Assembly: GCA_963763365.1 (NCBI GenBank)
Contig: CAVXOE010000020.1
Span: forward strand, 124,001-188,000
From: VAZQ01 sp963763365
GTDB taxonomy: Bacteria; Pseudomonadota; Alphaproteobacteria; Rhizobiales; Xanthobacteraceae
Direction: 5' to 3'
Length of the DNA: 64,000 bases
The notes under the pieces were generated by a model. That model did not search any database. It was not told the DNA's origin and saw only the letters and a program-made list of their open reading frames with translations. Below are positions 16,649 through 25,030 of this stretch, piece after piece (within the stretch, counting starts at the first letter, position 1; every line of letters begins with the position of its first letter). Both the position numbers and the translations under genes were made by a program.

Positions 16649-17704
16649 TTACGGAGTTAGCAAATCGCGGGTGATCTCGTCGAGCCGGGCGACGCCGCAG
16701 AGCGCCATGCTGCGCTTCAATTCATCAAGCAGATGATCGAGCACGGCGCGCACGCCGTCTTCGCCGTCCAACGCCAAACCCCAGATCACCGGGCGCGCCA
16801 CCAGTACGGCGCGGGCGCCGAGCGCCAGGGCCTTGACGATGTCGGTGCCGCGCCGGACGCCTCCATCGACATAAAGCTCCGCCTTGCCGGCGAGCGCCGC
16901 GGCGATTTCCGGCAGCGCGTCGGCGCTCGCGACCGTGGCATCGAGATGACGGCCGCCGTGGTTCGAGACGATGATCGCCCGGGCGCCAGCCTCCACGCAG
17001 CGTACCGCGTCGTCGCCGCGCAGCACGCCCTTCACGATCACCGGCAACGGCGAGCGTCGCACCAGCCAGTCGAGGTCGCGCCAGGTCGCCGGCCAGGTGA
17101 CGGTGCCGGTCCAGCCCGGCTTGTAGGAGTTCTGCGCGATCGGCGCGCCCGGCAGGTTGGCGTTGCGGATGTCGGGCGACGGCGCCAGCGGCGCTCGCGC
17201 GGCACGCGGGCTCGAACCGTAGACCGGCTGATCGACGGTGAGCACGATGGCGGCGAAACCCGCCGCGGCCGCACGATCGATCAGGCTCTCGGCGAGCGCG
17301 CGATCGGGCGGCAGATAAAGCTGGAACCAGCGCGGCGCGCTCGCCGGCTCGCTGGCGGCATCCTCCATGCTGATCGTCGCGGTGGTCGGCAGGATGAAAA
17401 CCGCGCCGGCGGCGGCAGCGCCGCGCGCGGTCGCGCGCTCGCCGTCGGGATGAAAGAGCTTATGGCGGCCGAACGGCGCGACCATGATCGGGGTCGCTAG
17501 GCGCGCGCCGAGGACATTGACGCTGGTGTCGATCGCCGTGATGTCGTTGAGTGCGCGTGGACGCAGGCGCAGCCGCCGCCACGCGGCGATGTTGTCGGCG
17601 AGCGTGATTTCGTCATCGGCGCCGGCCGCCGCGAACGCATAGGCCGCGGGCGAGAGCTTCTCGCGCGCCTTGACTTCGAGCGCGTCGAAATCCGCGCTGT
17701 CCAT
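16649..17704 (-). CDS. FMN-dependent alpha-hydroxy-acid oxidizing protein
   Basis: A 351-residue enzyme of the lactate oxidase/glycolate oxidase/mandelate dehydrogenase family (TIM barrel, FMN). Family marks are YAFAAAGADDEITLADN at the start, PIMVAPFGRHKLFHPDGE, the strand WFQLYLPPDR, KGVLRGDDAV (FMN-contacting Lys), VSNHGGRHLD (catalytic His and Arg) and VDGGVRRGTDIVKALALGA (phosphate loop). All catalytic residues expected are present. It oxidises an L-2-hydroxy acid to the keto acid, passing electrons to oxygen or the respiratory chain. The start at 17704 fits the family. It is the first gene of the pair with the Ldh-family dehydrogenase. Confidence 0.92.
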   Translation of the reverse strand: MDSADFDALEVKAREKLSPAAYAFAAAGADDEITLADNIAAWRRLRLRPRALNDITAIDTSVNVLGARLATPIMVAPFGRHKLFHPDGERATARGAAAAGAVFILPTTATISMEDAASEPASAPRWFQLYLPPDRALAESLIDRAAAAGFAAIVLTVDQPVYGSSPRAARAPLAPSPDIRNANLPGAPIAQNSYKPGWTGTVTWPATWRDLDWLVRRSPLPVIVKGVLRGDDAVRCVEAGARAIIVSNHGGRHLDATVASADALPEIAAALAGKAELYVDGGVRRGTDIVKALALGARAVLVARPVIWGLALDGEDGVRAVLDHLLDELKRSMALCGVARLDEITRDLLTP

Positions 17705-17754
17705 GCGTTATCTCCGCGCGCCAATTCGCATGATAGCGCCGTGCGTGAGCCACT

Positions 17755-17875
17755 TGCTCCACCTCTCCCGCTTGCGGGGGAGGTCGGCGCCGAAGGCGCC
17801 GGGAGGGGGCATCAAGGCAGCGAGTCGTTCATTCCCCCTGCCCATCCCTCCCCCGCAAGCGGGGGAGGGAGCGCA
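17755..17875. repeat. Paired GC-rich hairpin repeats (CTCCCGC..GCGGGGGAG family)
   Basis: Two hairpins (CTCCCGCTTGCGGGGGAG near 17765 and CCCTCCCCCGCAAGCGGGGGAGGG near 17848) flank a core with GGCGCCGAAGGCGCC. It fills the gap between the hydratase-lyase gene's stop and the FMN oxidase gene. Confidence 0.65.
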
Positions 17876-17892
17876 CCTGCGCTCGTTCGCGC

Positions 17893-18729
17893 CTACACCT
17901 TCGCCTTCTGGCGTTGGAAGTGGCCAAGGCCGGGCCGGTAGGTCTTGTCGTCGAGGAACTGCTTCATGCCCTGGCCGCGGCTATCTTCCTTGTCGTTGAA
18001 GCGCAGGGCATCGCTCTTCGCGGAAAGATAATCGGCGGCCTGCGGCTCGTTCATGAAGCGCACCGCGCGCAGCGCTTCCTTGGTGTAACGCACGACCGCC
18101 GGGCTCTTGTCCATCATCTTCCTAGCGAGTTTGGCGGTCTCTTCCTTCAGCTTCGCCTTCGGATAGGAGAAATTGACGAAGCCCATCTGCGCGGCCTTCT
18201 TGCCGTCGAAGGTGTCGCCGGTGAGCGCGTAGTACATGCCGTCGCGGAGGTTGAGCGTCTGCACCACGTTCCACGACACGATGCCGCCCGGCAGGATGCC
18301 CCAGTTGACCTCGGAGAGGCCGAAGACCGCGTCGTCCGCCGCGATCGCGAAGTCGCAGGCGCAGACCTGCGTGAAGCCGCCGCCGAAGCAGTAGCCGTTG
18401 ATCATCGCGATGGTGGGCTTCGGAAAGGTCGACAGCTTCTGCCAGCGCCAATTGTTTGACGCACGGCCGGCCTTGCGGCGCAGCTTCGGGTCGGCGTCGC
18501 CGCCACGGAAATAAAGTTTGATGTCCTGCCCGGCGCAGAACGCGTCGCCGGCGCCGGTCAGCACCACCACTTCGGTCTCGGGATCGACCGCGAGTTCGTC
18601 GAGCGCCTCGTCCATCTCTATGTGGAGCTGCGGGCTCATGGCATTGCGCTTGTCTGGCCGGTTCATGAAGAGCCAGGTGATGCCCTTGTCCTTTTCAATC
18701 TTGATCGCTTCGTAGCTCTTCGCCGTCAT
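17893..18729 (-). CDS. p-Hydroxycinnamoyl-CoA hydratase/lyase (feruloyl-CoA hydratase-lyase)
   Basis: A 278-residue crotonase-family enzyme, closely matching in length and motif order the enzyme that hydrates feruloyl- or coumaroyl-CoA and cleaves it to vanillin or 4-hydroxybenzaldehyde and acetyl-CoA. Visible marks: NRPDKRNAMSP, the oxyanion-hole segment GAGDAFCAGQDIKLYF, MINGYCFGGGFTQVCACDFA, and FGLSEVNWGILPGG, whose Glu is the catalytic residue in this subfamily. The C-terminus MKQFLDDKTYRPGL is also typical. The start at 18729 (MTAKSYEAIK) follows GAGGAG; the open frame extends upstream without similarity. No feruloyl-CoA synthetase or vanillin dehydrogenase gene is adjacent. Confidence 0.9.
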   Translation of the reverse strand: MTAKSYEAIKIEKDKGITWLFMNRPDKRNAMSPQLHIEMDEALDELAVDPETEVVVLTGAGDAFCAGQDIKLYFRGGDADPKLRRKAGRASNNWRWQKLSTFPKPTIAMINGYCFGGGFTQVCACDFAIAADDAVFGLSEVNWGILPGGIVSWNVVQTLNLRDGMYYALTGDTFDGKKAAQMGFVNFSYPKAKLKEETAKLARKMMDKSPAVVRYTKEALRAVRFMNEPQAADYLSAKSDALRFNDKEDSRGQGMKQFLDDKTYRPGLGHFQRQKAKV

Positions 18730-19156
18730 CGTCGTCTCCTCGGGGGTTTCGCTGGTCGTGGCCAGATCGCTGCGCGCGGCGCCCAATATGGCGCGATCCA
18801 TCACCATCCAGCATGGACCATATCGGCCGGTAGGCCGCAAGCGCGGGCGCGGCCACGGCATTGCCCGGGCAACCGGGCAGCATTGCGTGGGTCGCAGAAG
18901 ACGATCGGAGCCTTGTCGGTCGAAGCCACCGGGAAGGCGCGGGCCGGCGCCGGCGAATTTGCGCAGATTTTACAGGCAGCAGATCGCCTTATGGCCTCGC
19001 GAAATTGCGATTTCCCTATTGGAATTGAAATAAGGTAAGTTTGCCCATCCGCGGCCGACCTACCCGCCAAAACGGCTCATAATTCAAAGAACAAACGCTG
19101 CAGTCGACGCCTTTCTCAGGTCCTCGCCGCTCGAATCGATCAATCGGAGGTAGTGA
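18730..19156. other. Intergenic region, divergent promoters presumed
   Basis: 427 bp between the divergent hydratase-lyase and 2Fe-2S subunit genes. I see no convincing gene. The right end holds GGAGGT at 19146-19151, the ribosome site of the gene at 19157. The AT-rich stretch at about 19005-19090 is the likely promoter area. Confidence 0.5.
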
Positions 19157-19606
19157 ATGACTACGATTACCGTCAATGGAAAAAGCCATGAGGTGAACGT
19201 CGAACCCGACACACCCCTCCTGTGGGTGCTGCGGGAGCACGTCGGGCTGACCGGCACGAAATACGGCTGCGGCATTGCGCAGTGCGGTGCCTGCACGGTG
19301 CATGTCGACGGTGTTGCGATGCGCTCGTGCTCGGTTCCGCTCAGCCTCGCCGCCGGCAAGCAGATCACCACGATCGAAGGGCTCGCGCAGAATGGCGTGT
19401 TGCACAAGGTGCAGAAGGCCTGGGTCGATCACGATGTACCGCAATGCGGCTACTGCCAGAGCGGCATGATCATGGCGGTCGTCGACCTGCTCAAGAACAA
19501 GCCGAAGCCGACCGATGCGGACATCAACCGCGAGATCACCAACATCTGCCGGTGCGGCTCCTTCCAGCAAGTGCGTGAAGCAATTCACGCCGCAGCCAAC
19601 GCGTAA
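19157..19606 (+). CDS. (2Fe-2S)-binding small subunit of molybdenum hydroxylase, copy 1 (IorA-like)
   Basis: A 149-residue electron-transfer subunit of the xanthine oxidase family, isoquinoline 1-oxidoreductase alpha type. The plant-ferredoxin cluster site is CGIAQCGAC plus CSVPLSL, and the second cluster site is CGYCQSGM with CRCG. It carries electrons from the molybdenum cofactor of the large subunit to a quinone or cytochrome. The start at 19157 follows GGAGGT. The large-subunit gene begins 12 bases after the stop. From about residue 32 to the end the protein is identical to copy 2 (22057), and the DNA differs at only about nine positions, all silent, whereas the first 31 residues are clearly diverged; this suggests gene conversion. 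Confidence 0.93.
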   Translation: MTTITVNGKSHEVNVEPDTPLLWVLREHVGLTGTKYGCGIAQCGACTVHVDGVAMRSCSVPLSLAAGKQITTIEGLAQNGVLHKVQKAWVDHDVPQCGYCQSGMIMAVVDLLKNKPKPTDADINREITNICRCGSFQQVREAIHAAANA

Positions 19607-19618
19607 GGAGGGACCAAC

Positions 19619-21797
19619 ATGAATTACGTTCCGAAAATGAATCGTCGTTCCTTCCTGACCACCGCGGCCGCCGTGGGCGGCGGGCTTGCGGTCGGTTTCG
19701 ACATCCCGCTCGGCGGCCCGCAGGCGATCCGCGCCGCTGACGGCGCGCCGGAGATGAATGCCTGGGTGGTGATCCGGCCGGACGACACCGTCGTCATCCG
19801 CGTGGTGCGCGGCGAGATGGGCCAAGGCTCGCTGACCGGGCTTGCGCAACTCGTCGCCGAGGAGCTCGACTGCGACTGGTCGAAGGTCACGACCGAGGTC
19901 CCGACCCCCGGCCAGAGCCTCGCGCGCAAGCGCGTCTATGGCAACTTCAACGCCACCGGCAGCCGCAGCATCCGCGAGTCGCACGAATACGTACGCAAGG
20001 GCGGCGCGACCGCGCGCGAGATGCTCAAGCAGGCCGCCGCCGAGCAGTGGAAGGTGCCGGTCGCCGAGCTCACGGTCGACAAGGGCATCATCACCCACAA
20101 GGCGTCGAACCGCACCACAACGTACGGCAAGGTCGCCGAGGCGGCCGCCAAGCTCGAGCCACCGGCGGACGTCAAGCTCAAGGACCCCAAGGACTGGAAG
20201 ATCGCCGGCAAGCCGCTCAAGCGGCTCGACACCCGCGGCAAGGTGGACGGCACGCTCCCCTTCTCCATGGACCTCAAACTGCCGGGCATGCTTTGCGCGG
20301 CGGTCAAGGAAAGTCCGGTGTTCGGCGGCAAGCTCAAGAGCTTCGACGCCGCCAAGATTCAGAGCATGCCGGGCGTCAAGAAGGTGGTCGCATCCGGTGA
20401 TGCCGCCGTCGTGGTGATCGCCGACACCTGGTGGCAGGCGAAGACCGCGCTCGCCGCGCTGCCGATCGTCTGGGACGAGGGCCCCAACGCCAAGGTGTCG
20501 AGTGCATCGATCGCCGAATTGCTGAAGGCCGGGCTCGACGCCGAGGAGACGTTCGTCGGCAACAAGCAGGGCGACGTCAAGGCAGCGATCGCCGGCGCCG
20601 CCAAGAAAGTCGAGGCGGTCTACGCCTATCCGTTCCAGAACCACGCCACCATGGAGCCGATGAACGCGACCGCGGTCTATACGCCGGACAAATGCGAGGT
20701 GTGGACCAGTTCGCAGAACGCGGAAGCCGCTTTCGGCGCGGCCGTGCAGGCGTCAGGCCTGCCGGCGACCAAATGCGACGTGCACAACACCTTCCTGGGC
20801 GGCGGCTTCGGCCGCCGGGCGCGCAGCGAGTATGTCGCGCACGCGGTCCGCGCCGCCAAGGAGATGCCCGGCACGCCGATCAAGCTCATCAAGTCGCGCG
20901 AAGACGACATGACGAACGGCGTGTATCACCCGATCACGCAGTGCAAGCTGACCGGCACCTTCGACAAGGACAACAACGTGACCGGATTGCACATGCGCAT
21001 TTCCGGCCAATCGATCCTAGCGTCGGTCAACCCGGCAGGGTTGGACAACGGCAAGGACCCGGTAACCTTCCAAGGCCTCAATCCCGGCGGTGCGGAGGGT
21101 GCGTTCGGGTACGACATCCCGAACCTGCTGATCGATCACGCGATGCGCAATCCGCACATCCCGCCGTGGTTCTGGCGAGGCGTGAACAACAACCAGAACG
21201 CCATCTACCTCGAGTGCTTCATGGACGAACTGGCGCATGCCGCCGGGGCGGACCCGCTCGAATTCCGCCGCAAGCTGATGAGCAAGCATCCCAAGCATCT
21301 CGCCGTGCTCAATGCGGTCGCCGAGAAGGCCGGATGGGGCAAGCCGGCGGCACAAGGCGTGTTCCGCGGCCTGTCACAGCACATGGGCTACGGCAGCTAT
21401 GTCGCGGCCTGCGCGGAAGTGTCGGTCAACGGCAACGCGGTGAAGATTCACCGCATTGTCGCGGCGACCGATTGCGGCCATGCCGTCAACCCGGCAGCGA
21501 TCGAACGCCAGGTACCGGGGCTCGTTCGTCTACGGCCTCTCGGCGCTGTTCTACGGCGGCTGCACCGTCAAGGACGGCCGCATCGAGCAGTCGAACTTCG
21601 ACAGCTACGACTCGATGCGCATTTCCGAAATGCCGAAGGTCGAGACGATCGTCATGCCGTCGGGCGACTTCTGGGGCGGTGTCGGCGAACCGACGATCTT
21701 CGTCGCCGCGCCGGCCGTGCTCAATGCGATCTTCGCCGCGACCGGCAAGCGCTACCGGACGATTCCGCTGCGTGACCACGACCTGCGGCTGGCATAA
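19619..21797 (+). pseudogene. Molybdenum hydroxylase large subunit, copy 1 (IorB-like), frameshifted near the end
   Basis: A large molybdopterin-binding subunit of about 725 residues when the frames are joined. It opens with a Tat signal (MNRRSFLTTAAAVGGGLAVGF), so the holoenzyme is exported folded. Domain marks include the QMGQGSLTG-like EMGQGSLTGLAQLVAEEL, GGGFGRRARSEYVAHAVRAA, PPWFWRGVNNNQNA and VGEPTIF. The frame starting at 19619 is sound to ERQVPG, then lost; the next frame (from about 21512) continues SFVYGLSALFYGG to the normal end at 21797. Compared with copy 2, there is one extra base in GGTACCGGGGCTCG (21510-21520). It may be a recent loss or a sequence error. The substrate is unknown: N-heterocycles or aldehydes are typical. 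Confidence 0.85.
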
Positions 21798-22056
21798 ATC
21801 GGCGAAGCGGCGGCTACCCATCCGGGATGGCCGCCGCCTCTCCTCTCAAGTGCTCGAAATTTTCGCCGATTCAACGGACATCCGGTGGTGGGCAACCGCC
21901 CTGCGACCACGTGGATTTGATCTCGCCGCCCCCGTCATTTCATACTAGAATTGATCCAAGCTAGTCATCACGACAGCGCGCGCGGCAACACCGATGGGTA
22001 TGTCGCGTCAATCAAACGCCGCCCTCGTCTAATTGCGGCTTAACGGGAAGAAGCTC

Positions 22057-22506
22057 ATGGCTACTCTCAACGTCAACGGAAAAGCTCATGAGGTCAACGC
22101 CGACCCGAACACGCCCTTGCTATGGGTGTTGCGGGAGCAGCTCGGCATGACCGGGACGAAATACGGCTGCGGCATTGCGCAATGCGGTGCCTGCACGGTG
22201 CATGTCGACGGTGTTGCGATGCGCTCGTGCTCGGTTCCGCTCAGCCTCGCCGCCGGCAAGCAGATCACCACGATCGAAGGGCTCGCGCAGAACGGCGTGC
22301 TGCACAAGGTGCAGAAGGCCTGGGTCGATCACGACGTGCCGCAATGCGGCTACTGCCAGAGCGGCATGATCATGGCGGTCGTCGACCTGCTCAAGAACAA
22401 GCCGAAGCCGACCGATGCGGACATCAACCGGGAGATCACCAACATCTGCCGGTGCGGCTCCTTCCAGCAAGTGCGTGAAGCGATTCACGCCGCGGCAAAC
22501 GCGTAA
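22057..22506 (+). CDS. (2Fe-2S)-binding small subunit of molybdenum hydroxylase, copy 2 (IorA-like)
   Basis: A 149-residue paralogue of the gene at 19157, with the same cluster motifs (CGIAQCGAC, CGYCQSGM, CRCG). The start at 22057 (MATLNVNGK) follows GGGAAGAAG; a TTG at 22033 is open but weaker. It lies 13 bases before its large subunit. Residues from about 32 on are identical to copy 1, while the start (MATLNVNGKAHEVNADPN) differs from MTTITVNGKSHEVNVEPD. The subunit should transfer electrons from the large subunit to a periplasmic or membrane acceptor; the subunit itself has no signal and is expected to be carried out with the Tat-signal partner. Confidence 0.94.
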   Translation: MATLNVNGKAHEVNADPNTPLLWVLREQLGMTGTKYGCGIAQCGACTVHVDGVAMRSCSVPLSLAAGKQITTIEGLAQNGVLHKVQKAWVDHDVPQCGYCQSGMIMAVVDLLKNKPKPTDADINREITNICRCGSFQQVREAIHAAANA

Positions 22507-22519
22507 GGGAGGACCTCAC

Positions 22520-24727
22520 ATGAATTACGTTCCGAAGATGAATCGCCGTTCCTTCATTACTGTTGCCGCCGCAGCGGGTGGTGGACTTGCCATCGGACTG
22601 CCGTTCGCGCCGCAGACCGCGGGCGCGCAGGGCGCAGCGACGCCCGAACTTGGCGCCTGGGTGGTGATCAAGCCCGACGACACGGTCGTCGTCCGCGTCG
22701 TGCGCTCGGAAATGGGGCAAGGCACGCTCACCGGCCTGTGTCAGCTCGTCGCCGAAGAACTCGAGTGCAACTGGGACAAGGTCACGTGGGAATATCCGAC
22801 CCCGGGCGAGAGCGTCGCCCGCAAGCGGGTATGGGGTGACTTCGGCACCGGCGGTAGCCGCGGCATCCGCACGTCGCATGTGTATGTGCGTCAGGGCGGC
22901 GCAGCGGCGCGCGAGATGCTCAAGCAGGCGGCGGCCAACGAGTGGAAGGTGCCGGTCGCGGAGCTGACCGTCGACAAGGGTGTCATCACGCACAAGACTT
23001 CGAACCGCACCACGACCTACGGCAAGGTCGCGAACGCGGCGTCCAAGCTCGACGTGCCTGATGCGAAGTCGCTGACGCTGAAGGATCCGAAGGACTGGAA
23101 GATCGCCGGCAAGCCGCTCAAGCGGCTCGACACCATTGACCGCGTCACCGGCAAGCAAGTCTACGGCACCGACGTGAAGCTTCCGGGTATGCTGAATGCC
23201 GCAATCAAGGATTGTCCGGTGTTCGGCGGCAAGCTCAAAAGCTACGACGAAGCGAAAGTGTCCGGCATGCCGGGGGTCAAGAAGGTCGTGCGGGTCGGCG
23301 ATTCCGCCGTTGCGGTCGTGGCCGACACGTGGTGGCAGGCCAAGACCGCGCTCGATGCGCTGCCGATCGTCTGGGACGAAGGCGAAAACGCCAAGGTCTC
23401 GAGCGCATCGATTGCCGCGTGGCTGAAGGAGGGTCTCGACGCTCCGGAGGCGTTCGTCGGCAACGACAACGGTGACGCGAAGGCCGCGCTCGCCAGTGCG
23501 GCGAAGAAGGTGGAGGCGGTCTACTCCTACCCCTACCAAAACCATGCCTGCATGGAGCCGATGAACGCGACCGCGCTCTATACGGCGGACAAGTGCGAGG
23601 CCTGGGTGGCGACGCAGAACGGCGAAGCCGCTTTCGGCGCGGTTGTGCAGGCGTCGGGCCTGCCAGCCGGCAAGTGCGAAGTCTACAAGACTCATCTCGG
23701 TGGTGGCTTTGGCCGGCGCGGCCGGAGCGATTACGTCACGCAGGCCGTGCTGATCGCCAAACAGATGCCGGGCACGCCGGTGAAGCTTCTCTGGTCGCGA
23801 GAAGAAGACATGGCGCACGGGACCTATCATCCCGTGATGCAGGCGAAGATGGTTGGCGGCTTCGACAAGGACAACAACCTGACTGCCCTGCACATGCGGC
23901 TGTCGGGCCAATCCATCGTGGCCGCCCTCTTTCCGGGAAACCTCGATAAGGGCGACACCAACCCGAAGAACAAGGGGATGGATATCAACACGTTCCAGGG
24001 CTTGCAGCGCCCGGGCCTGGAGCATGCGTTCGGCTACACCATTCCGAACCTGTTGATCGACCATGCCATGCGGAACCCGCACGTGCCGCCGGGCTTCTGG
24101 CGTGGCGTGAACATCAACCAGAACGCCATCTTCATGGAATGCTTCATGGATGAGCTCGCCCAGGCCGCTGGCCAGGACGAACTCGAGTTCCGGCGCAAGC
24201 TCCTGACCGGTCTGCCGCGCAACCGCGCGGTGCTCGATGCGGTCGCCGAGAAGATCGGCTGGGGCAAGCCGGCACCGCAGGGCGTGTTCCGCGGCCTCGC
24301 GCAGATGATGGCGTTCGACAGCTACGTGGCGGCGGCGGTCGAAGTCTCCGTCACCGGCAACAAGCTCAAGGTTCTGCGCATCGTCGGCGGCACCGACTCG
24401 ACCTACGCGGTCAATCCCGCGCAGATCGACCGGCAGGTCGCCGGCTCGTTCGTCTACGGCCTGTCCGCGCTGTTCTACCAGGAATGCACCGTCAAGAACG
24501 GCGCGATCGAGCAGACCAACTTCGACAACTACAACTCGATGCGCATCGCCGAGATGCCGAAGGTCGAGTCGGTCATCGTCCCGTCGGGCGGCAATGCCCG
24601 CTGGGGTGGCGTCGGCGAGCCGACCATCTGCGTGGCGGCGCCTGCGGTCATGAACGCCTACTTCAAGGCAACGGGCCAGCGCATCCGCTCGTTCCCGCTG
24701 AAGAACCACAACATCGAGATGGCGTGA
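22520..24727 (+). CDS. Molybdenum hydroxylase large subunit, copy 2 (IorB-like, Tat-exported)
   Basis: A 735-residue intact large subunit. The Tat signal is MNRRSFITVAAAAGGGLAIGL with cleavage after TAGAQ. It contains EMGQGTLTGLCQLVAEEL, RVWGDFGTGGSRGIRTSH, a GGGFGRRGRSDYV molybdopterin segment, PPGFWRGVNINQNA and a late WGGVGEPTI with the Glu expected at the active site. The family (isoquinoline 1-oxidoreductase beta, xanthine dehydrogenase superfamily) hydroxylates heterocycles or oxidises aldehydes using water. The start at 22520 follows GGGAGG. Copies 1 and 2 share order and spacing; they arose by tandem duplication, but the large subunits have diverged much more than the small ones. A terminator follows at 24784. 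Confidence 0.94.
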   Translation: MNYVPKMNRRSFITVAAAAGGGLAIGLPFAPQTAGAQGAATPELGAWVVIKPDDTVVVRVVRSEMGQGTLTGLCQLVAEELECNWDKVTWEYPTPGESVARKRVWGDFGTGGSRGIRTSHVYVRQGGAAAREMLKQAAANEWKVPVAELTVDKGVITHKTSNRTTTYGKVANAASKLDVPDAKSLTLKDPKDWKIAGKPLKRLDTIDRVTGKQVYGTDVKLPGMLNAAIKDCPVFGGKLKSYDEAKVSGMPGVKKVVRVGDSAVAVVADTWWQAKTALDALPIVWDEGENAKVSSASIAAWLKEGLDAPEAFVGNDNGDAKAALASAAKKVEAVYSYPYQNHACMEPMNATALYTADKCEAWVATQNGEAAFGAVVQASGLPAGKCEVYKTHLGGGFGRRGRSDYVTQAVLIAKQMPGTPVKLLWSREEDMAHGTYHPVMQAKMVGGFDKDNNLTALHMRLSGQSIVAALFPGNLDKGDTNPKNKGMDINTFQGLQRPGLEHAFGYTIPNLLIDHAMRNPHVPPGFWRGVNINQNAIFMECFMDELAQAAGQDELEFRRKLLTGLPRNRAVLDAVAEKIGWGKPAPQGVFRGLAQMMAFDSYVAAAVEVSVTGNKLKVLRIVGGTDSTYAVNPAQIDRQVAGSFVYGLSALFYQECTVKNGAIEQTNFDNYNSMRIAEMPKVESVIVPSGGNARWGGVGEPTICVAAPAVMNAYFKATGQRIRSFPLKNHNIEMA

Positions 24728-24783
24728 TGCACTCCGGGCGGCGGCCTTGCGCCGCCGCTCCCACCAAATAACGAGGCGTCAAA

Positions 24784-24819
24784 AAACGGCGGCGGCCTTC
24801 GGGCCGCCGTTTCCTTTTT
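24784..24819 (+). terminator. Rho-independent terminator after the second molybdenum hydroxylase
   Basis: AAACGGCGGC (24784-24793) pairs with GCCGCCGTTT (24803-24812), with a TTCG-containing loop, followed by CCTTTTTG. It closes the transcription unit. The rest of the gap to 25031 shows no gene. Confidence 0.85.
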
Positions 24820-25030
24820 GTACCGGCGGCAGAGTGTGGCCGACCGGCCATACCCAAGCGGATTTCTCGGCCGGGACGCGTTTTCACACCGTCCATTTGG
24901 GATAATCTGAGCCGGCCGGCGCCCGGGCAGGCACGGCCGATTCGATCCTGGGGGATGAAAGGGTGGCGCAGCGCACCATCAACCGGCGCAGGGTGACGCG
25001 GACTTCGCACCTGCGAGAAGGCAGCGGGCG

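Noticed and set aside
19016..20644. 542-residue minus-strand frame opposite the molybdenum hydroxylase genes
   Set aside because: It is antisense to well-supported iorA/iorB-like genes, with Arg/Asp/His-rich composition typical of a shadow frame.
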